This document shows positions 23,422 through 36,080 of a DNA stretch of 64,000 nucleotides, one piece after another (positions within the stretch are counted from its first letter, which is position 1; the number at the start of each line of letters is the position of its first letter). The translations under genes were made by a program, and so were the position numbers. The stretch comes from Pholis gunnellus (taxonomy: Eukaryota > Chordata > Actinopteri > Perciformes > Pholidae): assembly GCA_910591455.2 (NCBI GenBank), contig OU342818.1, forward strand, positions 22,435,771-22,499,770, read 5' to 3'. The notes below the pieces were generated by a model, which had not been told where the DNA came from, ran no database searches, and was given only the letters and a program-made list of their open reading frames with translations.

Positions 23422-24550
23422 CTGCAGAGGAGAGATAAGAGGGCAGCCGTTAGCCTCACCTGGCTAGGAATGCTAATGCTCATTTGCAATCAGGCCTCTG
23501 TGTTAAGGTGCCGCGCTTTACAAGCTAGAATATAAAGCGCAAAGCAGCAATGGCACAAGCGCCTTTTACTGCAAGGAAAGCAACGCCTCTTAAGTTCTTC
23601 TGCTGGGAGAAATATGAAACTTTGCTTAACCAACCTTAATTAGACATGTACTCATTAACTATTGGGCAATTATAATAAAATGCTCCATTTCGTCTAGAAA
23701 ACAGCTACAAAGGGATAAAAACCACTGCCTCTGAAGCAAACAAAGCAGAGGATTTGGTTCATTTTTACATTCATTTATATTCAGGTAACATCAATTTGTT
23801 CTTAAAAGAAAAATCGCTGTGCTTGCTCCGCAAACACTTTGTTCTGGAGCGATATGCCCTTGTTCTGACATGAACCCAGTGCAGCAGAACACAGCTGCTT
23901 GGCTGGAATTGACTGTAAGAGGGAGAAGACAACCTGTAGCCTGATTAATTGAATCTCGTCCGAGGCACCTCAGGTTTTTAATGTATTCTGTGGCTCCCCT
24001 CGGCAGCAGGGGGACAGATCCTAATCTGATAATCTGATAATCTGTGTATTCGCTCAGGCTATTGATCACAGGGGCTTAATCCATTTCACTCATCAAACCT
24101 CAGCCCCCGAGCTGCTACCTGCCCCCCCCCCCCCCCAGTGTAAGCTGCATGTGTGTGACTTCGGGGAAGTGTGCTGCTGTTTGCTGGTGCATTTCTGTAC
24201 ACGCGGTTGGAACAAAAAAGCACCCACACAGTCAGAATGATGATGAGTTCTGCTGAGTGTTTTGGCCATCAAATCAACCTCTTGTCCAGGCCGGAGTGTA
24301 ACAGAGCTAAACACGCTTTGGGCATGTTCACTCGGCTGTGAAATATCCCTGGCTCCTATTTTTACAACCTCTGGATGTTTCCACAGGCTCTGCGCTACTT
24401 AGAGCAAGACCTGATGTGAGAGAATGGCACAAAGGCTGTGTGTGAGGCTAAGAGAATGTTAGTTGTTCGTGGATGTGTGCTGCTTTGGAAAAGGCCCGCT
24501 GCAGAGGTGAGGTGGTATTGTATGGTGTTGGATTGCAGTGCTAGAAAGGT

Positions 24551-24556
24551 TCTCTC

Positions 24557-24592
<36 letters not shown>
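24551..24592. repeat. (CT)n microsatellite
   Basis: About 20 CT units with one interruption at the start, inside the 24-kb intron. Confidence 0.93.
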
Positions 24593-24595
<3 letters not shown>

Positions 24596-26812
24596 AGTCC
24601 CAGACATCCATCAGTCAGTCAGGGTACAGTCAGCTGGCAGGCTCAATCTCACCAAGCCCAGGCATCCCTTAATGGTCTGACCCCCTGCACCCCTCGCAGC
24701 CAGGGGCCTCATTTCATTAATCTAAGCCCACATGGAAACTCATTCCCTGCCTGACAGCCGGATCTCTCCCCCAGGGCAGCGTGAGGGGTCTGTGGGACAG
24801 GGAGGGAGGGAGGGGGGAGGGTGCGTGCGTGCTACAGCACTGTGATCAATAGTGCTTGTGACCAAACATCTCAAAAGCACATTAAAATGCCACTCATCCT
24901 GGCCCTCTCCGTTCCGGGGCCCTCTCCAAATAAATCAAGGGGGCCGGTCCCAGCAGGTTAGCGGCTGCCAAGGCAGGCGGGCTGGCAGGAGAGGTGGATA
25001 GGTGGGTAGGGGGAGGGAGAGAGGTGGGGGATAAGGTATGGAGAGAGGGAGAAATGGTGTGGGAATGGCACACAGACACACAGGCCCTCTGCCCCCCCCC
25101 CACCCCCGCCTCTCCACCTTTATCTTAACAATATCCAGTCTTCCAGCGATTGCTGTCGAGCTCTGAGCCACAGTGTAGCTCAGTGGCTGATGGGTATTAA
25201 TGTGACTTCACCTGAAAATCACGCTGGAAAAAATACAAGTTGTTGAATTGCTATAATTGCTTTGCAACATCAGCTAATGGATAGCAAATTATAAGTGTTG
25301 CCATGTGTGTTTTCTCCCTGCGTCTTTAAAAGGAGTCAAGTGCACTTTATTATCTTGGGTCAGGATTGTTACAAACAACTGTTTGATAACAGAGAGCGAA
25401 CCTGCTTTATAACCTGACAGCTCTAAAAGTTCCACATACAGTGGAGCAGATATTTGGCTTCATTGGAAGCTACTGCAGCGGAGCGTCTCATGTTAGTGAC
25501 TGTTAATGGCGCTCGTGTTAAGAGGCGTTCTCAGGTGCTCGTTTGGCCTCGGCACTCCCCACCCCTGAGATGACTCAGCCGCAGGAAACCCCCCACAGCT
25601 CCGCCATCCCACGTTCCCTGGCTCTGTCGCCACGCGACCTTGCTGCAACATTTGTCATCAACAGGCGATGCATCCCACTCGCTGCGCTCGGCAATTAAAA
25701 TTCCAGAAATCATTAGGTGGCATTAAAATAAAAATAAAGAAGAGAAAAAAAAGCAAAGACATTCTGCGGGCATAGAAAGGAAAGGGGATGAGAAAATAGT
25801 GTACCAGTCCAAGTATCCCTCTGCTTTGTCCCCTGGCACAATCACAAAATCCTCCGTGAGGAGGAGTATGAGAGGTAGCAATCAAAGAAGAAAAGAGCTT
25901 CAGATCACAAAAAGACCACTTCATATTTTATGGAGTGGGCATCCTCGTCATTATAAGATGGAACAAATTCTATTACTGTGTGAACAAGTGTCCTTTAATG
26001 CATGAAAAAAAACTTCTGGGGACGTTACAGAGAGGGGCCCCGTTTCTGGAGCGTTAATGCGAGGCAGGGGAGTGGAGCGGCAGGAGGAGAGCTCCCGTTC
26101 GGCTAATTTTCGGGGCGACAGCTGAGCGACTGCTGGAATGCGACAGCGTTCCACGGCGCCTTTAATAGCAGTCGCATTAGCGGCTGTTCTCAGCAGGGGC
26201 ACAAGCTTTAGCCGGTCATTAGCATCACACGCTATTTGTCTCCCTGACACAGGGATGAGGTGGCTGTTGCTGCTTTTTCCTCTGCCTCCTCTCACTACTC
26301 TCTCTCTCTCTCTCTCTTCGTCATCTCTTCCTGTCACCCGGTATTCTCACTTCGTATTTCTCCCTCTCTGCGCTCACCCGTCATAACCTCACCTGCTCGC
26401 CATCCTACCATACATCCACCTCCTCCGTTTGCTGTCTATCTCAGAGCATATATTACCTCAATCCCTCTCACACGCACCAATTTCTCTCTAAATTTCCACC
26501 ACTTGCTCTCACCCCTCTTTTGCTCCTGTCTCTCCCTCAACCTCATTGTTGTCGGCTGGAGATGGAGGGAACGCACCACCTCTGGCTGTGACCCCCCCGT
26601 CCAGCAGGAGGATCTATACGTGTGGCAGAGCCCCGTCTCCATGGTGATACCCTCCAGAAATCCATGAGGGATTCCGCCATCCTCACAGCAAAGCCAGTGA
26701 GGAAGAAATGAGAGAGAAAGATGGGCGGACAAGGGGGGGGGGACTATGTGAGATGGGGAGGCAAAACGGAGGTTATCGGAAGCCAGACAGCAGGAGGATG
26801 TATGTTTTTGTG

Positions 26813-26930
<118 letters not shown>

Positions 26931-27209
26931 TAGATACACACATCTTATTTGTGCACGCAAAAATTGGGGGAAATATAGAAGAGCGGTTTAAAAGAAAGAG
27001 GAGGGATGTGTGAGTGTGAAAGAGGAGAGAGGATCATTTCAGAGCTGTCAGGCTTCTCCCACTAGCAGGGGAGAACAAAAGACAGAGTCTTGGTGCAGGA
27101 GGCTCAGCGCATGGCAGACGCTGCAATTTGGGGCGTTTTCTGTCATCTCCGGCTCTCGCTCACATATCAGCTGCTGCGGCTCACTCACACACTCACTCAC
27201 ACACTCACA

Positions 27210-27211
<2 letters not shown>

Positions 27212-27256
<45 letters not shown>
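27212..27256. repeat. (CA)n microsatellite
   Basis: A CA run preceded by imperfect CACT-rich sequence from about 27180. Confidence 0.95.
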
Positions 27257-27259
<3 letters not shown>

Positions 27260-28695
27260 CAAAGACAGGCACCAGTTTGTGCTAAAACTCATCAAATATG
27301 ACTTCATCGCTGTGGAGTGGAAATAATCCTCATTGTAAGCGAAACATGTATGATGCTTGTGTGCCAGTGTGAATGCGCTGGAATTACATGTCCGGTAGGA
27401 TTTACGCTAAAGTCTTAATAATACAAGACTTTTAAGTGTAATCTTTTCACGTGCCGGTTGAATATTTCAACAGAGCAACGGCGTCCCAAATTCGCCGCTT
27501 CTTGACAATCCGATGTCTTATACAGCGAGCCTAGAGGCGAGGTAGCTAACGGGCATCGGTACCCGACAGACACGCTGTTCAGCCCGGCGGTTCAACGAGC
27601 CTGCTGTGGGCCGTTCACTGCTCCGGCTCTAACAGCTCGTAAACCCGGCCTCAACTTTAGTCAAATACCCACACGAAGCCTCCACATGGCTGAGACACAG
27701 TACAGGGGCTAGCAGTGATTCTGGCGGACATCACGCATGAAACTAGCAACATCCTCACACGTGTTACCGCCACTCCATCCGGCCCATCCGAGGTCTCAGC
27801 TGCTCCCCTTTGGCTCTTTTTATCCGTTTAACTACTATTAATTATCTCTCGGTGGAGAACACCTCCTCACAGGGAGTTTGTGCTCCTTACTGATACTGTC
27901 CCATCGAGGAGCTGTGATGCAGTTGGTGCACAGCAGATGGAGCTGGGAGCGTTAAAGAAGGGATGAGACAGGTCAGATAGAGGACTTCTGTAGATTCCCT
28001 GAAATGGAAAGACGGAGGACATTCCGAGCTCAACATTGGTACAACATTGGGAAATATGGGGCAAAGATGAAACGATTAGTTGACTTATTCATGTCGTTTT
28101 TAAGCAAACAAGGCAAACATTTGGTTTTCGATTTGCAGGTTTTTCTTGTCGTTCTTGTCTTATATCAAAGTAAACTGAATCTGAATTTCAAATAATAATT
28201 ATTTTGAGCAATCTGAAGATTAATCGACAATGAAAATAATGGTTAGATGCTGCCCTTATCTGTTGTGGTGTATTCTGATTTCATTTACACCACATGATTC
28301 TCCCCAGCGCTGTGTCAGCGCTAAAGAAAGGTCCGGCTGCACACGTCATCATTCTGGTATATATATATAAAAAAAGACCTCATGATAGGTATTTGTATTT
28401 TGAACACACAATATCATGTTTTAATGCGTTAAATTGTGAAGCATTTCCGCTCTCAGAAATGAGAGCAACCCTGAGGTTAGGGTTTTAAAGATGGATCTGG
28501 TAGAATATTGAAATGTGTATCATACAAGTCATTCTGCATAATTTGGTAGTGGAGGTCCTGAGCAGGAGAGCTCATCCGGCAGCAGATTCTGGGGGTGTAA
28601 TGCGGCTATCTGTCATGCTCCAGCTAAATTCACTCCTGGATTAGCCAGGTAAGGAGTCTCTTCACCAGCGTAATGACTTCAATCAATCACCACAA

Positions 28696-28703
<8 letters not shown>

Positions 28704-28735
<32 letters not shown>

Positions 28736-28760
28736 AACACACACACACACACACACACAC
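28704..28760. repeat. Interrupted (CA)n microsatellite
   Basis: Two CA runs separated by CTAA. Confidence 0.93.
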
Positions 28761-29769
28761 GGGCCAGCTAGTTAGCTGCTAGCCCAGGAGCCATTTTGGA
28801 GAAGGAATTCTTTCCTCCAGTTTGTTCCTTTGTCTATGTAGCCACAGTGTGGGCTGTCATAATGGTTGTATGGGCTGACAGAGACGAGCTCATGTGGCTG
28901 AATGGAAAAGCAAAGGTAACTTCTCCCTTCATTTACTCTTTTCATTCGCGATTATTCTGTTGATCATTTTCTCAATTCATTGATCAAGTGTTTGTTCGAT
29001 TAAATGTGACAAAATTGTGGGGATGCCCACCAACATCTTTTTAAGTCTAAGGTGACGTCTTCAAATTGTTGTTTTGTCGACCAGCAGTTCGGAGCCCAGA
29101 TATGTTCAATTTACTATCACTTCAGACAAAGAAAAAGATTCTAATGAAATCCAAATTCTTCCAGTTGACAAGCTATGACTACGAAACGTTGGGCATTTCT
29201 GCTTGAAACATGATGTATTACTTTTCTGTTGATCGTCCGAGTGACTTGAATTATTTAAGTCTTACACTGAACAACATGTTGTCAAACCCACGTAAAGACC
29301 AAACCTACAGTAGTGTAGTGGCAGACTGGGAACAGGGAAAGAGGGAGGTCTGACATGCAACACAGGTCTCAGGGCTGAAATTGAATTTGGCTACCGGGGC
29401 CTCTATGGCCAAAGCCTGATGTGTCCTATTCCTCTGTGCCATAAAGCTCCATTGTTGTCCAGAAACTATTAAAAACACATTAGTGAGTCACATCGTTTCA
29501 CAAGGCGACATGATGCTGAACATGTGCACTGCAGTTATTTGAAGTGATCCCTCATATACTATCCTTTATTTCTTTTTAGTAACCTAATGCCAAAAGGTAT
29601 AGTACCCGACTGTTTTAGGTGAGTTTTGCACAATTTGAAAGATTTACGTCTTCAGTAGGAACCAATGGGTTGTGAGCCACAGACCAGCTGGGGGACTTGG
29701 AGTGGGTTATTGAGAGAGACAATAACACATTGTCGGATTTGGTCTTTTCATGGGATTTGTTCACAATAA

Positions 29770-30290
29770 CAAAACACACCGGCGGTGCAAATATTTTGCA
29801 TCAAAACTATTCAAACCAGCAGCGATGCAAATTTGCAACAGTTGCAACACTTTTTCAATAAAAGGTTGGAGGACCAACAACCAGGATCCTATTGACCCTC
29901 AACTGTCAGTCTGTCGGAGGTAAACTGCTGTGTAGCCTAAAGCTACTGTAAGCTGTTTTCTGAGGTTCCTTTTAGCAAAACGCTGTGAATTTGAGTTCCC
30001 TCTGGTAGACAGTTACGCAGTGTATATGTTTAGATCTTTTATTGTGAAAGGTAAGAATGTGAGAAGTGGATCTGGTCAGTGTGGATTTTGTTAAGGTTGA
30101 AAGGAGTAATAAAGTGTACCGTCTTTGTTCGGAGTCTCCATGTCATTGTACACTATAGTGTATGTATTGAATATGTCCGTTCTGCACAATGTGATTGGTT
30201 GATGCCTTTATTTGTGAGGCAAAAGGTTAGAAAAATCGACCTCACTGTGAAAAAAAAGAGTTCATATTCGCATTCTTCGTGAAAGTACTA
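29770..30290. mobile_element. Dispersed family 1 MITE, copy 2
   Basis: It shares ordered blocks with the copy at 14661-15140: CACACCGGC near the left end, GCAGCGATGCAAATT, TTCAATAAAAGG, CTTTTATTGTGAAAGGTAAG, GTTGAAAGGAGTAATAAAG, and CACTATAGTGTATG. It also contains GCAACAGTTGCAACAC and GAATTTGAGTTCCCTCTGGT, shared with copy 3. Same orientation as the others; ends are approximate. Confidence 0.75.
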
Positions 30291-30604
30291 ATGACAGAAA
30301 TAAAAAAAAAAATAAAAAAAGCCGTCGGTGCCTCAATGCCCTAATGTGTGCCCTTTCCGTGTTCCATTGTGATTCCCACTCTGCGTCATGTTTACCAGCC
30401 TCCGTCTCCCCAGCAGAGGAGGGCTTTTTTGACATTGATGTAATTTAGTTGGCAGCCGCTCTGAGAGGAGGGCAGGCTGGGGGGTGGGAGGGGAGGTCTG
30501 GGATCGTGGAAGGCTTGTGGGGAAGGGGGGGTTCAGGGGTTAGAGGTCAGAATGTGCCCGGCCTGGAGCTGGCCCTAAGCAGCTGCCCGCCCCCATAACC
30601 GAAC

Positions 30605-30623
30605 CCCCCCCCCCCCCCCCCCC
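30605..30623. repeat. Poly-C run
   Basis: A homopolymer of about 19 C. Similar runs occur near 24121 and 33511, and poly-G near 46191-46210. Lengths of such runs are often unreliable in assemblies. Confidence 0.85.
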
Positions 30624-32909
30624 TATTCGTACATCCCCCTGGCACACTCCTCACTCGCTGCACATGATCTGTTATTCCCTTCGATGTCTTTCCTCTGGGA
30701 GGTGGTTATAAAAAACAGAGGATGAAAAAAAAAAGCGTAAACACCACCTGTTTATCTGACGCCGGGTAACAGCAGAAAGGTAGTCTGCAGGCTTGTCATA
30801 ATATGCACAGGAGGCAAATAAGGGGGGGGGGATTACAAAGGGATAGAAATAAACAAATGGCATCAGAGAAGAAGGCATGACGAGGAAAGCATGAGCATGC
30901 CACTGTAAATTTGGCGGCCCTGGTTTTGAAATGCTTTTCAAAGTTTGTTTTAATTTGCATTAGAAGTTTATGTGAGGACAGAATACGCTGATAGAAACAA
31001 AAGTACCATTACTCTTTCATGTGCTCAGAAAGACTGGGATGAAAAATGATAGATATTATAGTATTGTTATAAAAGAAAACCTTGTTTCACAAGTGATTGC
31101 AGTGGTACAAGACAAGTACCAATGTCAGTCCAGCTTCACTATACTGTTGAAATGATAACAATGGTGTCGGAGCCAAACTGAAATGAACCCCAGGGCTCCT
31201 CATGCCGTCTGAAGTGTAGAAGCTAATGACAGAGCTGACAGATCTAACCCAACTCGGCTCTTTTCATCCTCAGTCCACACTGGCTTTTTGGTGATATAAA
31301 GCTTCCCCATTAAATATGGAAATTTCCCTTTTTCGGTGACAGATACTTCACAGAGGGGGGCTGATGGCATAGCCGGTGTTTTTTTGGAAGGGGAAGTGGC
31401 AGATTTTGATTAATGCGACCTTATCTGGTTGTGCACATGGAGGCAGAGGGGTTGCTGAGCTTGGCGGGGGCGGATGGCTGCCTGTTCTCTTCTTCTTTTT
31501 CCAGGTCTGTTTCTCACTCCGTTTGAAACGCTTTCACTCGCTCGCTCTCCGCTTCTGCCTTTTCACTCCTATTCCACCCTGTTGTGGTTGGCGCGCTCAC
31601 CCTCCATCTCTGTTGTAATGTCAGCTGTGCTTTAATGTCTTGTAGTTCTTCAACGTCGTGCGGCCTTCTGATAATTCTATCTTCACCCTCTGTCCTCTCT
31701 TTCCCTCCTCAGTGTCTCCATCTCTATATTCCCATTTCCTTTTCCAATCCCACTTAAGACTGCTGCTCCGTTCTATCTTCAATTTGGTATCCTTAACTCC
31801 TGTCTTGTATCCTCTCCTCTCCTCCTGCCAGGCGGAGTGTGCGGTGCAGCCTCCCCCATGTTGCTCCATCACCACCTGGCCCGGTTCCAATGCTTTTAGT
31901 GAGAGCTATCTGTCAAGCTATGAATAATACAGGCCCAAGGCTGGCGTTAGCTTGCTAGCTAGCTATGTGGAATCCAAATGAGGTCTACAGCAGGAAGAGA
32001 GCACTTGACTTTTAGCTCGCTACCGCGCGCTCCCTACCTAGACAGGCAATTACTCAGCCCACAGCCCCAGCTGCAGCCGTGGCAATCACAAACGCAACCC
32101 CTCTGCACACGCACACACACACACAAACACACTACATGCATGTAGAAGTAGACAAGTACGCCTCGTCTCCTGATCTAAATAACACCAGCATTTGCATGTG
32201 CAGAGACACAGAGTCTTAAACTTTCTTGCCATACATGACAGAAAAATCCATAGTATCATCTTTCCCGGCTTGTGCAAAGAAAAACAGCTCAGAAAATGAA
32301 AGTGCATCTTAATAAATAAAAAAATGTTTTTGTCAGTGATTTCGTGGAGGATGACGACGAAATCGGGGCATTGATTGTGGGTCCGTGCTAAGCAAACAAA
32401 ATGATGTAAAGGAGATTATTTTTATTGCTTCGAAAAAAAGGTTGCGCGTGTATTTTTTCCAAGAGAGAAATGACTAAATTTAAGTGACATGTTTGGTGAG
32501 GCAAACTCAAAACCAAACGCAACTAAATTCCATTCTGGCAGTGTATATTTAGGACGCCACTGAGCTCCAAAGATCCATCAATCAACGGTGGAGTCACTTC
32601 ATCATCTCTTATCTGTTGATTAACAGGAGAACACGTCTTGCACCTTTATCGCACTTGTCCCACCGTTATGGCAGCGGGCTGAGAGGGCTATCGCATGTGT
32701 CGGGCATATGACACATGTATGGGTCACGTAATTAGTTTTTGCACCGAGGTGTCCCGAGGTGACGGCGTTAACCCATCCATCATTGCGTCTAATCATTCGT
32801 TGGTGGAGTGTGGGATGTAATTACAGAGTGCTAGGCAACGACAGGCTTCACAGGTAAAAATAGTCATGTAGGATGAGAGACTTCTGCATGTGTTCTGCAT
32901 GTGGGGGCA

Positions 32910-32942
<33 letters not shown>

Positions 32943-32960
32943 GTGTGCACAAGGTGTGCG
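32910..32960. repeat. (GT)n microsatellite
   Basis: A GT run with a few GCGT interruptions, inside the 24-kb intron. Confidence 0.9.
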
Positions 32961-35029
32961 TCAAGCGTGTGGGCGGTTGGAGGTGTGTGTGTGTGTGGCT
33001 GTGAGTGTGCATGCATGCCTGCGTGTATTGTGGTAATGAGATCTAGTTAGTGATGCTCCAGAGTGTCTTATTAACAAATAATAACAGCGCTCCTTTGTGT
33101 TTTTTTTGTTGTTGTTTTTTTACCTCTCCTCCTATCTATTATTCACACCTCACAGATTTACTCATGATTCATTTATAGAAGCATCTTGTGCAACCTAGAA
33201 ACTAAATGTCACCCAAAACATCACTGTCAGATGGGGCTGTGTGTACGAACGACTACATAATGTTTCTGTGTGTGAATGGATCTGTGCACATGTGTGTTTT
33301 TGTATTGCTCACTGGGAGTATGTCCATCCTACAAATGCATTAGATACGACTGTATTTACAAACATCCAACACTGCTGCAGCAAGAAAAGAACTTCTGCAA
33401 TCTAGCTCCATCCGTACATGCACACACGAATGTGCATGAGAGAGAGCTATTGAAATAGATGAGTTGGATTTTGCCGGATCAGTAACGAGGGCTGTAGTGA
33501 GGCCATTCTGCCCCCCCCCCCCCCCCCCGTTGTGAAATCAGCATGGCGCCCTGTGTACTTTAGCTGGATCTGAAATTGCCAGGTTGAAGAGAGGCACTCA
33601 GCTGGGAACGCTGCTCTACATGTGAAGTAGGTTGTGTGTGTGTGAGGGCTTCACACACGTGTGTGTGTGTGACTTGCATGTCTACATTTGTGTCGGTTGG
33701 CATTGAGAGAGTCTATGTAGGTGTGAATGTACGTGTGAATGTGTGTGTCAGAGTGCTGCCCTTTGCCTCTCCTCCCTCCCTCTCTCTCTCTCTCTGTCTC
33801 TCCAGGTGAAGAGCCTCTTCTGGAGGCCCTGCTCCAGTCGAGGCCCCTTGAAGCCAGGCTGGCAGCACTCTACCCAAATAGAGGTAAACCTACAGTACAC
33901 CATGTGTCTTAGTGGAAAACACTTAGTGGACCATCAGACAGCACCCGCAAGTGGTTTGGCACCAGCAGGCAGTAGCGTCCTGCGCTACGAAGCTATCTAC
34001 TGTATTCTCAATATCGTTTTTCTCTAAATAAGTCGGACGAGAAATGCCAGGGAAGTGACAACATGTCAGTGATGCTTATGAGCCTGCTTTATTTCACATT
34101 TACTCTGCTGTACTATGTTACACAGTTTAAAGTGTTTTTATCTCGTTTAAAAAAATGTGTCTCTTAATACTTTATGACTTCCCCATCCTGCCCATCTGCT
34201 CCTGCAGAAGAAGTAAAACAGGTCACAAATGTATGGTTTCATAAAAACAAACAAAAAAGTGACTCAAACCAGAGTAAATGGGGACCATTTCCAGATATGG
34301 ATTAATCCACATTTGGTGCTCTAGTTTAGTGCGTTTTTCCTGCAGTGCGAAAATAAAATGTTTAATGAAAAAGCATATCAACCGGTGCAACAGTGTGGCT
34401 CGTTGGTGTGTTTTTGGAAGAGCGGAGCTCTATGGCACAGAGGAAGAAGATATATGCGGGTTTGGACACACACATAAAGTTAACAAGTGAGATCAGGTCG
34501 TTGTTCATTGTTAGCTATAGCTATGAAAAGAAATGCACTGTTATTCATCTCACAAAATCAATCTGTATGTAATCCACGTAATCATGAACCATGAACGAAA
34601 AAACTCTAGGGAGGAGGTCGGGGTGGGTGAGTTGGTCCTAAACAGAGGACTTTCACCCAGAAGACACGTAATGTTACTGGACATTTGTTGGAAAATAAGG
34701 AGTAACTTTTTGTTAGATATACGAATCATTGTGTTGAGCATACGTTGTTTGGATACACAGGATACTTAATACGTGAGATCAGTTCATTGTTCAGGCTGTT
34801 CTCGTTCACTGTTTGTACTTATACCTATGAAAGGTGATGTGCAGGGCTGCCGCTAAGGAAGTCAGGTGACAGAGCATAAGGAGCTACAAAGTCTGTGTCA
34901 AGCATATTTATACTCGCCGTAGTAAAACCGGCACGAGGCGTGTGTGCCAGAAAATTACGTAATCCATGTCAGATTATGTCTGTCAATAGAGGTGTAACGG
35001 AACACGGTTGACCTGTGATCATACTGATG

Positions 35030-35620
35030 CCCCCTCGCGGTTCAGTACGCACGTGAACCGTGGATTAATGACACAGTTTAACGTTAACCACTGAAGTGTG
35101 AAACAAAGTTTTACTGACGATCGTTATCGTCAATATTCAGTCATATCGGCATTTCTGCTGTTTTAGTCACCGATCTCTGATAATGTTACCCTGTAAAAAG
35201 ACAACGTCTTTGAATTGACACGAGGAGAACAAAGTTTCCGATCGGTTACATTATGATGCGTTCAGGCTCTGTTCAGTAAAAACTTGTATTGGGTGAAGGT
35301 AAATTATAACATTATCATGTAATCTTGTAAAATGTAGTGTTGGTGAGAAACCTGAATAAATCCAGTTGTTTGAAGGAGATGTTTTCACGGCAACATAAAT
35401 AGATCTTAAAGAGGAATTATGAGCTGTTTACACTAGCTCTAAACAGATTGCAATGCATCATAAAAACTACTAATGACAAGATTTGTTTTAATCAATACAA
35501 ATACAATCTTTTATTTCCTAATCATTTGACTTTAGTTTTTTTACGAGTTAAAAGAGATATTTTTTAAGATAAGAAAGTTCAGTAATGTAAAAGGATAACA
35601 TTTAGAACTGTTGATGGTTT
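35030..35620. repeat. Dispersed repeat family 2, copy 2
   Basis: Same block order as 11390-12075: GAACCGTGGATTA, TTTTACTGAC then GATCGTTATCG, CGATCTCTGAT, GAAGGAGATGTTTTCAC, CATAAAAACTACTA, and an AT-rich end. Non-coding; ends are approximate. Confidence 0.7.
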
Positions 35621-36022
35621 ATGTGTGAGGATACGCTGCATCGTTGGTTTTGGTCTTTATTAAATATAGCATTTCACCAGACCAAATATGGACTGATAAG
35701 AGAACCGTTTCTGTAGTGACCACGGTAGATGTTCTCCCTCAGTTATTTTTCACCTCACAATGTGTTCAAACCAATGAGCTCTCCCACTGGAGATACCCTG
35801 AGACTCATTGTGCCACTCTGCTGGCTGCTTGCTGCTCTCGTATCCGTCTGAGTGCTTTGAGAGCATGACATAGTAGAGAGAGCAGAGCTGGCTCTGTGTG
35901 TGTGTGTGAGGGAGTACATAGCATCCCGACTGTAGAGATGGCATTTAAGTGTCTCTCCCTCTGCACTCCAATAGTACTGCAGACCCATTACCTCGCTGTG
36001 CACGCTTGTGTGTCTACCAGCA

Positions 36023-36024
<2 letters not shown>

Positions 36025-36076
<52 letters not shown>
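36025..36076. repeat. (GT)n microsatellite
   Basis: About 26 GT units. Confidence 0.95.

Positions 36077-36080
<4 letters not shown>

Noticed and set aside
23024..23467. Plus-strand Pro/Leu-rich open frame opposite the acidic exon.
   Set aside because: It is the antisense of GAG/GAA codons; its composition is explained by the repeat.
22911..23489. ATG-initiated reading of the acidic exon as a separate 192-codon protein.
   Set aside because: The first 26 or so codons are intron sequence upstream of a clear acceptor, and the last few are intron after the donor. The core is the myt1l exon.
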